This document shows positions 1-8,519 of a DNA stretch of 64,000 nucleotides, piece after piece. This DNA is from Halalkalibacter wakoensis JCM 9140 (GTDB taxonomy: Bacteria > Bacillota > Bacilli > Bacillales > Bacillaceae_D), in assembly GCF_000513095.1 (NCBI RefSeq), contig NZ_BAUT01000014.1:1-64000 (forward strand). The letters are read 5' to 3'. Positions within the stretch are counted from its first letter, which is position 1. Each line of letters opens with the position of its first letter. Below the pieces are notes generated by a model. That model searched no databases. It was not told where the DNA came from and saw only the letters and a list, made by a program, of their open reading frames with translations. The position numbers and the translations under genes are program-made.

Positions 1-71
1 GGTCCCGCAGGAGTCTGCGTGTCATTCCTCTGCTAGTATCAGCTTTTCATACTCTTAACCCAAGATCCAAC
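1..71 (-). repeat. Type-B GC-rich dispersed repeat, cut by window edge
   Basis: Read on the minus strand, these bases match the left part of the repeat at 11119-11357: a 'ggatcttgggtt' stretch, 'tatgaaaagctgat', then the 'aatgacac' arm and 'gactcctgcggga'. The match continues about 40 bp beyond the inverted-repeat arm, so the repeat unit is longer than its palindromic core. No coding capacity is seen. Confidence 0.8.
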
Positions 72-152
72 TATAACGAGCTTTTGTACGTGAGATATCA
101 ATGATGATGCCTTTACTCGTTATAAGATCGTTGAAGAGTGGGGAATTTCTAT

Positions 153-280
153 CGTGCCCCCATCCCGGGAGCGAGGTCGAAGCTGCTTTTTAAGTCCGAA
201 ATAAGCAAGCACTTTTTCAGGAGCCACCTCCTTGCGGGTGCAAGTGGCTGGAGCGGAATGGAACGATCCTGTGAAGAGCA
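153..280 (-). repeat. Mosaic repeat: type-C end joined to type-A end
   Basis: The first part ('gcccccatcccgggagcgag', then 'aagtccga') matches the reverse complement of the type-C segment at 16780-16830. The second part ('gccacctccttgcgggtg' through 'gcggaatggaacg') matches the right end of the type-A repeat. Together with the flanks, 1-408 holds no supportable gene; short reading frames over it are by-products of GC-rich repeat sequence. Confidence 0.7.
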
Positions 281-408
281 CATTAACCTGTAAAAGCAAC
301 AAAGTATACGAAAACAAAACAATGGGTTATCTAGAAACGTTGAATGGTATCTAGCTAACCTCATGTTTTTCTAACATTTTCGACATTCTTTGGCAAGGAA
401 AGCCTCTT

Positions 409-435
409 TTGCATGTGAAGGTCGTTTGATATAAT
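409..435 (+). promoter_or_regulatory. Extended -10 promoter upstream of the SEDS gene pair
   Basis: A perfect TATAAT (430-435) is preceded by TG one base away (TGaTATAAT), the extended -10 form. A TTGCAT-like -35 lies 15 bp upstream, a short spacing that an extended -10 can tolerate. The leader to the start at 550 is about 105 nt. Confidence 0.6.
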
Positions 436-549
436 AAGAGATGTTCAATATGTCTGTTAATAACAGGCATATTTTACCTGTGTTCTTTTTTGAAAGCTGG
501 TAGATTTCATGGTTGCCTGCTTAAAATGAATAGTTGCTAGGGGGGCGCG

Positions 550-1704
550 ATGAAATATTCTTTAAAGAAAGATAATGATTGGTTGTTAATCATCACGACG
601 TTCCTTTTAGCTGGATTTGGTTTGGTGATGGTGTTTAGTGCCAGCTATCCTTTAGGCATTGGACAAACAGTTCCGAATCCATATGCGTTTATTCAACGTC
701 AGTTGTTGTGGTTTATGCTAGCAGTCGTTGCCTTTTTCGTTGTGATGCATTTTCCGTATCGTTTGTATAAAAAAATGTCGCCAATTATCATCATCATCTC
801 GATTATTTCTTTGGTTCTAGTATTGCTTCCTTGGTTTGGAGTAACAATTGGTGGTGCTCAGCGCTGGATTCAGTTAGGTCCATTACGTGTTCAACCATCT
901 GAATTTGTGAAGATTGGGATGATTATTTATTTAGCACAAGTGTATTCACAAAAACAAGCTTATATTGATCAATTTGTTAAAGGGGTAATGCCCCCGTTAG
1001 TTGTCGTTGGCTTTGTATTTGGTTTAATAATGATGCAACCAGATCTTGGAACAGCTACATCAATTTTATTGGTTACGTTTTTTCTTGTATTTTTTTCTGG
1101 TGCTAAATGGCGTCATCTAATTGGACTTGGAGTCGTAGGCGTTACTCTTTTTATTGTGTTTGCGATGTCAGCTCCTTACCGAGTAAGACGCCTAACGTCA
1201 TACCAAGACCCATTTGCAGATCCGATGGGAGATGGGCATCAGGTAATCCAATCGTATATTGCCATGGCACATGGTGGATTGAGCGGGACTGGCTTAGGAC
1301 AAAGTGTTCAGAAACTTTATTATTTACCGGAGGCACATACTGATTTTATTTTAGCTATTGTTGCCGAGGAATTAGGATTATTAGGTGTGTTAATTGTGCT
1401 AGGATTGCATACACTTATTTTAATTCGAGGTGTAATGATTGGTGCCCGCTGTAAAAGCCCTTTTGGAAGCTTGCTTGCATTTGGGATTGTGTTTCAGATA
1501 GCGGTGCAAATTGTCTTTAATATAGGAGCTGTAACAGGAATGCTTCCTATTACCGGAATTCCATTGCCGCTCATTAGCAATGGAGGTTCATCACTGTTTT
1601 TTACCCTCTTATCATTAGCAATACTGGCAAATATCTCGCGTAATAATATACGCCAAAAAAGAATGAAAGACTATAAGGAAGAACCACAGCTTTCTGCTTC
1701 TTAA
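550..1704 (+). CDS. SEDS-family peptidoglycan polymerase, FtsW/SpoVE type
   Basis: A 384-residue polytopic membrane protein of the SEDS family, lipid II glycosyltransferases that polymerise peptidoglycan with a partner class B PBP. Visible family signatures are QPSEF (115-119), QPDLGTA (163-169), the catalytic-type Asp in HTDF (D265) and a late NGGSS motif (344-348). About ten hydrophobic segments span the chain. The late motif reads ISNGGSS where most relatives have ISYGGSS. The start has a G-rich ribosome site just upstream. A second SEDS gene follows, so the pair probably arose by duplication. Which of FtsW, SpoVE or an accessory paralogue it is cannot be settled from sequence alone, so no symbol is given. 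Confidence 0.85.
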   Translation: MKYSLKKDNDWLLIITTFLLAGFGLVMVFSASYPLGIGQTVPNPYAFIQRQLLWFMLAVVAFFVVMHFPYRLYKKMSPIIIIISIISLVLVLLPWFGVTIGGAQRWIQLGPLRVQPSEFVKIGMIIYLAQVYSQKQAYIDQFVKGVMPPLVVVGFVFGLIMMQPDLGTATSILLVTFFLVFFSGAKWRHLIGLGVVGVTLFIVFAMSAPYRVRRLTSYQDPFADPMGDGHQVIQSYIAMAHGGLSGTGLGQSVQKLYYLPEAHTDFILAIVAEELGLLGVLIVLGLHTLILIRGVMIGARCKSPFGSLLAFGIVFQIAVQIVFNIGAVTGMLPITGIPLPLISNGGSSLFFTLLSLAILANISRNNIRQKRMKDYKEEPQLSAS

Positions 1705-1836
1705 GGAAGGAAGAGAGCTGTTCTTTCATCAATATTCTGCAAAAAAAGTCGATTTTTGAAGCATGGATGGATGTTCCTACTCAAAAAGAAACGAGTATGT
1801 GCAACTCTTTGCATCCTTTATTAGATGGAGGCTACA

Positions 1837-3018
1837 ATGGAAGAAAGGAAAACGGGCTTTCAACAGCTAGATTATACTTTGCTCTTTCTGTTGTTTCTGC
1901 TCATGTGTATTAGCTTACTAGCTATCTATAGTGGCTCTGGCCAATACAGTGTTGATCCAACATACTATGTAAAACGACAAATTCTTTGGTTTATCGTTGG
2001 TATTGTTGTGATGGTTGGAGTCATGTTAATTGATTATGATATGTTTAAAAACTTTTCAATTCCTCTATATGGAATTGGGATTACGCTTTTATTATTAGTA
2101 GCTTTTTCTCCTCTAGGTGTGTTTCGTAACGGATCGCAGCGTTGGCTTAATTTAGGGCCGGCGGAAATACAGCCTTCAGAGTTTATGAAAATTTTCTTAA
2201 TTATTGCGCTCGCGCATTTATTGTATCGAATCACGGCCAATAGAGCACATAAAGACTTGCGGTCGGATTTAATCGTTGTCGCGAAAGTAATTGCCGTAGG
2301 GCTTCCTCCGTTCTTTCTCATCTTAAGACAGCCGGATTTAGGTACAGCTCTAGTCATTGCTAGTATTATGGCAACGATGTTATTAATGTCTGGAGTAGCT
2401 TGGCGCATTCTTGCGTTTCTTGCATTCGGGGCTGTTGGTGGCATCATGTCACTTGTTTGGCTTCACAATCATAACTTTGAGTTATTCTCAAAGATTATTG
2501 CTTCCCATCAGCTTGATCGCATTTACGGTTGGTTAGACCCTTATGAACATCAAGGTTCGTTTGGTTATCAGCTTGTTAATGCAATGAGAGGAATTGGGGC
2601 AGGCCAACTGCAAGGTAGTGGATTTATGCAAGGGGTTCAAACTCAAAGTGACCGTATTCCTGAAATTCATACGGATTTTATTTTTACGGTTATTGGTGAA
2701 GAGTTTGGATTTATTGGCGCTACGATCTTGATCGTGACGTATTTCTTGTTGTTTTACCGAATGATTATAATCGCCTTAACTTGTAACAATCTTTTTGGAA
2801 CGTATTTAGTATCTGGAGTAATTGGGTTACTTGTTTTTCAAGTGTTCCAAAACATCGCTATGACGATTGGGCTAATGCCGATCACGGGTCTTGCTCTTCC
2901 TTTTATAAGCTATGGGGGTAGTGCCTTGCTGACGAATATGCTAGCGATGGGGATCATACTAAATGTAAACATAAGGACGCGGCATTATATGTTTGAAACC
3001 GAGGAAACAGCTATGTAG
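1837..3018 (+). CDS. SEDS-family protein, RodA-like
   Basis: A 393-residue multi-spanning SEDS protein with QPSEF (112-116), QPDLGTA (165-171), IHTDF with the predicted catalytic Asp at 280, and a standard ISYGGSA motif near the end. It resembles RodA more than FtsW, but Bacillaceae carry several RodA-like paralogues. I place the start at the ATG at 1837, which has GGAGG five bases upstream, rather than the in-frame ATG at 1825 that lies inside that site. It sits 132 bp after the first SEDS gene on the same strand, probably in one transcript. Confidence 0.82.
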   Translation: MEERKTGFQQLDYTLLFLLFLLMCISLLAIYSGSGQYSVDPTYYVKRQILWFIVGIVVMVGVMLIDYDMFKNFSIPLYGIGITLLLLVAFSPLGVFRNGSQRWLNLGPAEIQPSEFMKIFLIIALAHLLYRITANRAHKDLRSDLIVVAKVIAVGLPPFFLILRQPDLGTALVIASIMATMLLMSGVAWRILAFLAFGAVGGIMSLVWLHNHNFELFSKIIASHQLDRIYGWLDPYEHQGSFGYQLVNAMRGIGAGQLQGSGFMQGVQTQSDRIPEIHTDFIFTVIGEEFGFIGATILIVTYFLLFYRMIIIALTCNNLFGTYLVSGVIGLLVFQVFQNIAMTIGLMPITGLALPFISYGGSALLTNMLAMGIILNVNIRTRHYMFETEETAM

Positions 3019-3087
3019 AGTTGATAATCAATTTGATTACCAGCTCTTTCTTTTTCTAATTTTCCTGAACAGAATGGAGGTAGGACC

Positions 3088-3774
3088 ATGAAAGTTTTGA
3101 TTGGCTCTGGACGTTTAGCTAGTATGCTTTTATCCGTTTTAGAAAAAGATGAGTCTACGTATGTGTTTGGAAGGAATGAGCAAACTGTGGATAGTTTGCT
3201 TCGGCAAGTAGACTTTGCGAAAAAAGCAACTGTTCAAAATTTATCGGAGGCAAAAGTACTGTTTCTCTGTTTACCAAAGGAAGGATATAACGATTTCTTT
3301 TCTCATTACCTGAAACTGCTTCGTAAAGATGTAACGATCTATCATATGGCAACAGCTGTGATGAAAAAAGAAGTGGAACAGTTTGCTGGAGGACTTCGCA
3401 TCGTTCCATTAAAACTAGTAGGACACGCGAAAGTGACAAAAGCAAATAAGGCAGGGTTATTTGTTTTGCCGCCTTCATGTGAAAAAGAAATGACTCACTT
3501 GAAGCGATGGTTTCCATCGATGAAAATAGAATTAACAGGTGAAGAAATGGCCTTGCTTGCGAATCAGCTTGGAACAGAAGCTGCGATTAAAATGAGTATG
3601 AACTTGACGGAAAAGATGAAAGCTCATAAGATTCCAGATAGCTTAATTAAACAAACGTTTGATCAAACTGTTCACGGTGTGATTGATGCTTACCAAGCAA
3701 ATGATTTGGGTGGCTTTGCAAAACGAATTGTAGAACAGCAAAAGAAAGGAGAGGATCTAGATGAGGATGGATAA
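3088..3774 (+). CDS. NAD(P)-binding Rossmann-fold protein, ProC/6PGDH-like
   Basis: A 228-residue soluble protein opening with a dinucleotide-binding strand and glycine pattern (IGSGRLASM, 5-13), then a helical C-terminal half. The fold and length resemble pyrroline-5-carboxylate reductase and ketopantoate-reductase-type enzymes, but the first turn is GSGRLA rather than the classic GxGxxG and I see no motif that fixes a substrate. Its end overlaps the next gene by 14 bp, which implies translational coupling to the pseudouridine synthase. Function unknown; a coenzyme-binding role is inferred. Confidence 0.6.
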   Translation: MKVLIGSGRLASMLLSVLEKDESTYVFGRNEQTVDSLLRQVDFAKKATVQNLSEAKVLFLCLPKEGYNDFFSHYLKLLRKDVTIYHMATAVMKKEVEQFAGGLRIVPLKLVGHAKVTKANKAGLFVLPPSCEKEMTHLKRWFPSMKIELTGEEMALLANQLGTEAAIKMSMNLTEKMKAHKIPDSLIKQTFDQTVHGVIDAYQANDLGGFAKRIVEQQKKGEDLDEDG

Positions 3775-4471
3775 ACTGCTTGCCAATATGGGGTTTGGGA
3801 CGAGAAAAGATGTCAAAAAACTAATGAAATCGGGAAGCGTTCACGTAAATGGAGAAGTGGTAAAAGAAGGGAAAACACATGTTGATCCTGATGCGGATAT
3901 GGTTACGGTTTTTGGGGAAGAAGTGAAATACAAACCTTTTGTGTATTTAATGATGAACAAACCCCAAGGAGTGATTTCGGCAACGGAGGATGATGAGCAT
4001 GAGACAGTCATCGACTTGTTGCTATTTGAGCATGCAATGTATGATCCGTTTCCGGTTGGACGATTGGATAAAGATACAGAAGGCATGCTGCTCATTACGA
4101 ACGATGGCCAATTCTCTCATCAACTCATGTCACCGAAAAAGCATGTGACGAAAACGTATGTAGCAGACGTTCGTGGAGAAGTAACGGAAGAGGACGTTGC
4201 CCTTTTCAAAGAGGGAGTGACGCTTGAGGATGGTTATGTGACGAAACCAGCACATCTTGTCATTATCGAGCAAGGGCCTGTTTCAAAAATTGAATTAACC
4301 ATTACAGAAGGAAAGTATCACCAAGTAAAACGAATGTTTGAAGCGGTAGAGAAAAAAGTACTCACGTTAAAAAGGACGAAGATAGGGAAACTTGACTTAG
4401 ATCAACGGTTAGAGTTAGGTACATATAGAGAATTAACAGATGATGAAATCACCTTATTGCTAACAAAATAA
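3761..4471 (+). CDS. ytzG: RsuA-family rRNA pseudouridine synthase
   Basis: A 236-residue pseudouridine synthase of the RsuA/RluB/E/F group, which isomerises a specific uridine in ribosomal RNA. An S4 RNA-binding domain occupies roughly residues 1-60 and the catalytic Asp lies in GRLDKDTEG (D103). A basic segment near 190-215 is typical of the family. The start overlaps the upstream gene and has AGGAGAGG eight bases before it. A strong terminator follows directly. In B. subtilis the equivalent next to ytzE/pepV is ytzG. Confidence 0.88.
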   Translation: MRMDKLLANMGFGTRKDVKKLMKSGSVHVNGEVVKEGKTHVDPDADMVTVFGEEVKYKPFVYLMMNKPQGVISATEDDEHETVIDLLLFEHAMYDPFPVGRLDKDTEGMLLITNDGQFSHQLMSPKKHVTKTYVADVRGEVTEEDVALFKEGVTLEDGYVTKPAHLVIIEQGPVSKIELTITEGKYHQVKRMFEAVEKKVLTLKRTKIGKLDLDQRLELGTYRELTDDEITLLLTK

Positions 4472-4473
4472 CC

Positions 4474-4518
4474 AAAAAGATGTCTCTAGGTTGATCCGTA
4501 ACCTAGAGACATCTTTTT
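4474..4518. terminator. Bidirectional rho-independent terminator
   Basis: A perfect 19-bp inverted repeat (aaaaagatgtctctaggtt and its complement) with a 7-nt loop and A/T tails on both sides. It can end both the pseudouridine synthase transcript and the converging ytzE transcript. Confidence 0.9.
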
Positions 4519-4547
4519 AGCTTTCTTATTAAATAGGTTGTTATCCA

Positions 4548-4766
4548 TCACGAAACGCGCGTTTTCTTTTTCGTAACACTCCATTTGCCGCGAGTAGGAC
4601 TTTCAACGAGTTTGTTGTATTCTAGTACATTAAGGTCACGTTGAATCGTCCGCTGGGTTATCCCGAATTCTTCAACTAATTCATTCGTTGTGACGGTCCC
4701 CCTTTGTTTGATATAAAGGTAGATAGACTTAATACGAGTCAGCATACGATCAGTTGAAGTTTTCAA
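4548..4766 (-). CDS. ytzE: Small DeoR-type HTH regulator
   Basis: A 72-residue protein that is little more than a winged helix-turn-helix of the DeoR type: ELVEEFGITQRTIQRDLNVL (30-49) is the recognition segment. It lacks the C-terminal sugar-phosphate sensing domain of full-length DeoR proteins, as does B. subtilis YtzE, which has the same size and neighbours. The start is TTG, chosen because GGAGTGG precedes it at proper spacing. It is divergent from pepV. Targets are unknown. Confidence 0.85.
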   Translation of the reverse strand: MKTSTDRMLTRIKSIYLYIKQRGTVTTNELVEEFGITQRTIQRDLNVLEYNKLVESPTRGKWSVTKKKTRVS

Positions 4767-5031
4767 AAAACCACTCCTTATTCATAATCATGACTTGTTT
4801 CTTTGGTAGAGTCTATGTAATAACAGCAAAAACATGCATGTTACTACGGATGAAAAACCCTTTTAACCTAAATGAAAGGACCACAGTTGCAAATACACTG
4901 TAAGAAAGGTAATCTTGAAGTGGTCAAATGAAGCATGGTTCATTCTTGTTATATCTATTTTACAATAATTCAAACAACTATGCAAAATCGTTGTACGAAA
5001 ATGTACCGTACATTCATGGAAGGTGAAAATA

Positions 5032-6450
5032 ATGACAACAATAAATTGGTTTCATGAAGTAGAAAAAAGAAAAGACTTACTTATTGAGCAAACGCAGGAA
5101 TTTCTACGCATTGCAAGTGTTTTAGACGAATCAACAGCAACAAAACAAGCTCCATTTGGAGAAGGAGTTGCAAGTGCATTAGCTTATTTGTTACAAAAAG
5201 GTGAAGAAAATCAATTTTTTGTAAAAAACGTGGATGGATATGCAGGATTAATTCAACATGGTGAAGGAGAAAACAGCGTAGGGGTGCTTTGCCACCTGGA
5301 TGTTGTTCCAGCCGGTAAAGGTTGGACAAGCTCACCTTTTTCAGCAGACATTCGCGAAAATCGAATTTATGCCAGAGGGGCAATTGATAACAAAGGTCCG
5401 ACGATGGCTGCATTTGTTGCGCTAATGATTGTGAAGGAATTAGAGTTGCCACTTCAAAAGCGAGTCCAAATGATTATCGGAACGGATGAGGAAAGCAATT
5501 GGCGCTGTGTTGACTATTACTTTAAACATGAAGAAATGCCAACAATCGGATTTGCTCCAGATGCTGATTTTCCGATTATTCATGCAGAAAAAGGAATAAC
5601 AGATGTGAGTTTCAATTGGAAAGGTAAAGAAAAAATCGAGGCATCTCGTTTGAGGTTGCAACGATTTGATGCTGGTGAGAGATTGAATATGGTGCCAGAT
5701 CATGCTTCTGTAAAAATTGTTGGCGAATTGGGAGAACTGGAGCAATTAGAAAAAAACTTTCATCAATATATACTAGAAATCAATCAAAACGGAAGTGCGA
5801 CATTGGATAATGGTACGCTTAACCTCGAGTTTGAAGGCATCTCAGCTCATGGCTCAACTCCTGAAAATGGGTTAAATGCAGGTGTGTATCTGGCTCAATT
5901 TCTCGCTAATCACTCTTTCCAAAGTGCAGCTAATGATTTTATTACGTTTGTTGTCGAGCATTGTGATTTTGATGGGAAGTTGTTGCAGATCAATACGAGA
6001 GATGAAGTGTCAGGTCCGTTAACGATCAATGCTGGGTTACTTCAGTTTGATCAAAGTGGGGAAGCAAAAGCCGGCTTAAATATTCGTTATCCTGTAACCG
6101 CATCAGGAGAAGATTGTATAGAAAAGTTGCAAGGGGTTGCTAAGAGAAACGGAGCTTCTTTAATCGTTCATGATCATATGGGGCCAAATTATGTGGAAGG
6201 TGATCACCCACTTATTAAAACGTTGCAAAACGTGTATGAACGTCAAATAGGGGAAGAGCCAGAATTGTTAGCAATTGGTGGAGGTACGTATGCTCGGTCT
6301 TTGAAAACAGGGGTTGCATTTGGCCCCATGTTCCCTGGTAGAGAAGATGTGGCTCATAAAAAAGACGAGTATATTGACATTGATGATTTGCTGAAAATGA
6401 CGGCCATATACGCAGAGGCGATTTATGAACTTGCTAAAGATAAAGAATAA
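5032..6450 (+). CDS. pepV: Xaa-His-type dipeptidase PepV (M20 family)
   Basis: A 472-residue di-zinc M20 peptidase that cleaves dipeptides in the cytoplasm. Metal and catalytic residues are visible in order: H88 and D90 in CHLDVVPAGKGW, D119 in GAIDNKGP, the EE pair at 153-154 in GTDEESNW, and D177 in FAPDADFP. A lid domain lies in the middle as in lactococcal PepV. I start at the ATG at 5032, preceded by GGAAGGTG, not the in-frame GTG at 5023 that overlaps this site. Length is close to B. subtilis PepV/YtjP. Confidence 0.92.
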   Translation: MTTINWFHEVEKRKDLLIEQTQEFLRIASVLDESTATKQAPFGEGVASALAYLLQKGEENQFFVKNVDGYAGLIQHGEGENSVGVLCHLDVVPAGKGWTSSPFSADIRENRIYARGAIDNKGPTMAAFVALMIVKELELPLQKRVQMIIGTDEESNWRCVDYYFKHEEMPTIGFAPDADFPIIHAEKGITDVSFNWKGKEKIEASRLRLQRFDAGERLNMVPDHASVKIVGELGELEQLEKNFHQYILEINQNGSATLDNGTLNLEFEGISAHGSTPENGLNAGVYLAQFLANHSFQSAANDFITFVVEHCDFDGKLLQINTRDEVSGPLTINAGLLQFDQSGEAKAGLNIRYPVTASGEDCIEKLQGVAKRNGASLIVHDHMGPNYVEGDHPLIKTLQNVYERQIGEEPELLAIGGGTYARSLKTGVAFGPMFPGREDVAHKKDEYIDIDDLLKMTAIYAEAIYELAKDKE

Positions 6451-6453
6451 AAA

Positions 6454-6496
6454 GGGGTTAGCTCGAAGGGTCAAAATCGACCTTTTGGGCTAACCT
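6454..6496. terminator. Terminator between converging pepV and cysteine synthase gene
   Basis: An imperfect inverted repeat beginning GGTTAGC and ending GCTAACC, of about 18 pairs with mismatches, between the stop codons of two converging genes. Confidence 0.75.
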
Positions 6497-6509
6497 CTGT
6501 ACATGAAGA

Positions 6510-7442
6510 TTATTCAAACTGAAACAAATCGGTCGATAAGTAGCGTTCTCCTGTATCACAAGCGATCGCGACAACAACATCATCAGGTGAGAGACGTTTG
6601 GCTACTTCCATTGCAGCAAAGCAAGCTGCGCCAGATGATGGTCCTACTAAAATAGCTTCTTCTCTAGCGAGAGCTCGTGTCACACGGTACGCATCCTCAT
6701 CTTCAATTTTTAATATTTCATTGTATACATCTTCATTTAAGATAGGTGGAATAAATCCAGGGCTCGTACCAACTAATTTGTGTGGACCAGGTTTACCTCC
6801 AGATAATACAGGGGACCCAGCAGGTTCGACGACATGAATGGTTGCATCTGGGTAAAACGTTTGTAATTCTTCACCTGTTCCTGTAATCGTCCCACCTGTG
6901 CCGGACGCAGCAACAAAGGCAGATAAAGGCTTGCCGATTTGGTCGAGTGCTTGTTTAATCTCTAATGCAGTTGTATGACGGTGAGCATCAGGGTTGGCTG
7001 CATTTTCAAATTGCATAGGAACAAAACTGTTCGGAATTTCCTTCGCTAACTCATGAGCTTTATCAATGGCACCCGGCATCTTTTCGTCTCCAGGTGTTAA
7101 AACGACTTCTGCTCCGTATGCTTTTAAAAGATTAATACGTTCAGCCGACATCGTATCAGGCATGGTTAAAATAGCACGGTAACCACGAGCAGCAGCATTC
7201 ATTGCAATCCCAATCCCTGTATTTCCACTTGTTGGTTCAATTATGGTTGAATTTGGTTTTAAAAGTCCGTCGTTTTCAGCTTGGATCATCATGTTATAGG
7301 CTGCTCGGTCTTTTACGCTTCCACTTGGGTTTTGCATCTCCATCTTTAAGTAAACAGTCGCACCGTTCGGATCTGTAATTCGGTTCAGTCGAACTAAAGG
7401 TGTTCGACCAATTAGCTCTGCAATGTTATTTACAACATTCAT
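6510..7442 (-). CDS. ytkP: PLP-dependent cysteine synthase-like enzyme
   Basis: A 310-residue fold-type II PLP enzyme of the O-acetylserine sulfhydrylase/cystathionine beta-synthase group. The PLP lysine is K44 in NPSGSVKDRA, the substrate loop is TSGNTG near 71-76 and the phosphate-binding loop is GTGGTITG. These support beta-replacement chemistry making cysteine. B. subtilis YtkP occupies the same place, and its true substrate is not firmly known. The start used is ATG 7442, preceded by AGGAAG at seven bases; an upstream in-frame ATG at 7463 has no such site. Confidence 0.85.
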   Translation of the reverse strand: MNVVNNIAELIGRTPLVRLNRITDPNGATVYLKMEMQNPSGSVKDRAAYNMMIQAENDGLLKPNSTIIEPTSGNTGIGIAMNAAARGYRAILTMPDTMSAERINLLKAYGAEVVLTPGDEKMPGAIDKAHELAKEIPNSFVPMQFENAANPDAHRHTTALEIKQALDQIGKPLSAFVAASGTGGTITGTGEELQTFYPDATIHVVEPAGSPVLSGGKPGPHKLVGTSPGFIPPILNEDVYNEILKIEDEDAYRVTRALAREEAILVGPSSGAACFAAMEVAKRLSPDDVVVAIACDTGERYLSTDLFQFE

Positions 7443-7605
7443 ATGTACACTTCCTCTTTTCAATATAGTACATTCATTTTATCATACAAAATTAATGAAT
7501 TCCTAGTTGTGATCATCTAAATGAATCTGACAAGTGAATCGAAGAAATAATAAGAAAAGAAATTCATTTAAATACAAAGTAAGGTAAAATAGAAGGGAGA
7601 ATGTT

Positions 7606-8151
7606 ATGCAATCTCATTACTTTTTAGCGGTACCACTTTCAGATGAACTGAAAAAACAAATTAACGAATCGGTTTCAAAAGCAGATTGGCCTTTTAAGAG
7701 CTGGGTTCATGAGCAAGATCTTCATTTGACCCTTGTTTTTTTAGGGGCTTGTACGGAAGACCAACTGAAAGACGTAAAAAAAGTTTGTAATGAGGTTGTA
7801 TCAACGTGGAATCCTTTTTCATTAGAGCTTACGTCTTTTGGTACGTTTGGTCAAAAGGAGCATCCGAGGGTTTTTTGGATTGGTGTAAGAGAGGAGCAAA
7901 AACTTGCTGGGTTGCAGCATGAATTGTTTCGAGCCTGTTCACAACTAGGTTTTGAATTAGATAAACGAGCTTTTTCTCCTCATATAACAGTAGCGAGAAA
8001 ATGGGTGTCCAAGGAAACCTATGTTGCACAAGAGAACCCAACAAAAGGTCAAAGGTGGAGTATTGATAACATTGTATTGTACAAAAGTGTTGTAACAGAA
8101 ACGCCGAAATATAAAGTGGAGCAGAATTTTAAAATGAAGGATGAGTCCTAA
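7606..8151 (+). CDS. thpR: RNA 2',3'-cyclic phosphodiesterase (2H family)
   Basis: A 181-residue member of the 2H phosphoesterase family (LigT/ThpR; YtlP in B. subtilis). The two H-x-T catalytic motifs are visible: HLT at 40-42 and HIT at 126-128. The family opens 2',3'-cyclic phosphates on RNA and was first described as 2'-5' RNA ligase. The stop codon overlaps the lrgA-like start (TAATG), so the gene is translationally coupled to a membrane protein pair, an arrangement I do not know from B. subtilis. Confidence 0.88.
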   Translation: MQSHYFLAVPLSDELKKQINESVSKADWPFKSWVHEQDLHLTLVFLGACTEDQLKDVKKVCNEVVSTWNPFSLELTSFGTFGQKEHPRVFWIGVREEQKLAGLQHELFRACSQLGFELDKRAFSPHITVARKWVSKETYVAQENPTKGQRWSIDNIVLYKSVVTETPKYKVEQNFKMKDES

Positions 8152-8519
8152 TGACGATAGTTCGAATTGTTCTACATATTGCTATATTAACTTGTTTTTA
8201 TATGATGGGGGTATGGATTCAACAAGGGTTGAACCTTTCAATACCAGGCAGCATTATAGGGATGCTGCTTTTGTTTCTCGTTTTATCTTTGAAACTAGTA
8301 CCAGCTAGCTATATCGCGGAAGGATCTTCATTCATCTTAAGACATATGCCCTTATTGTTTTTACCTGTAACAATTGGAATCTTACAGTTTCTTGATATTT
8401 TCAAAGGTAGAGGGATTTTATTAATTTTTATTACGATTATTAGTACGATAATGGTTATGGCGGTTTCAAGTCTAGTCGGTCAATATTTAGCGAATCGGAA
8501 GGGGGTATCAAAAGAATGA
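8151..8519 (+). CDS. LrgA/CidA-family holin-like membrane protein
   Basis: A 122-residue protein with four hydrophobic segments and the family motif around PGSIIGMLLLFLVL (31-44). CidA/LrgA proteins form holin-like oligomers that, with LrgB/CidB partners, influence autolysis, pyruvate or glycolate handling and programmed cell death. The gene overlaps thpR upstream (TAATG) and lrgB downstream by 4 bp (ATGA). It cannot be assigned to Lrg or Cid without regulatory context. Confidence 0.88.
   Translation: MTIVRIVLHIAILTCFYMMGVWIQQGLNLSIPGSIIGMLLLFLVLSLKLVPASYIAEGSSFILRHMPLLFLPVTIGILQFLDIFKGRGILLIFITIISTIMVMAVSSLVGQYLANRKGVSKE

Noticed and set aside
464-485. ACAGG/CCTGT hairpin with T run before the first SEDS gene as an attenuator
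   Set aside because: Only five base pairs with a long AT-rich loop; too weak to support as a regulatory element.
2034-2447. A 137-codon minus-strand frame inside the RodA-like gene
   Set aside because: The opposite strand encodes clear SEDS motifs over the same bases; no ribosome site or protein-like pattern on the minus strand.
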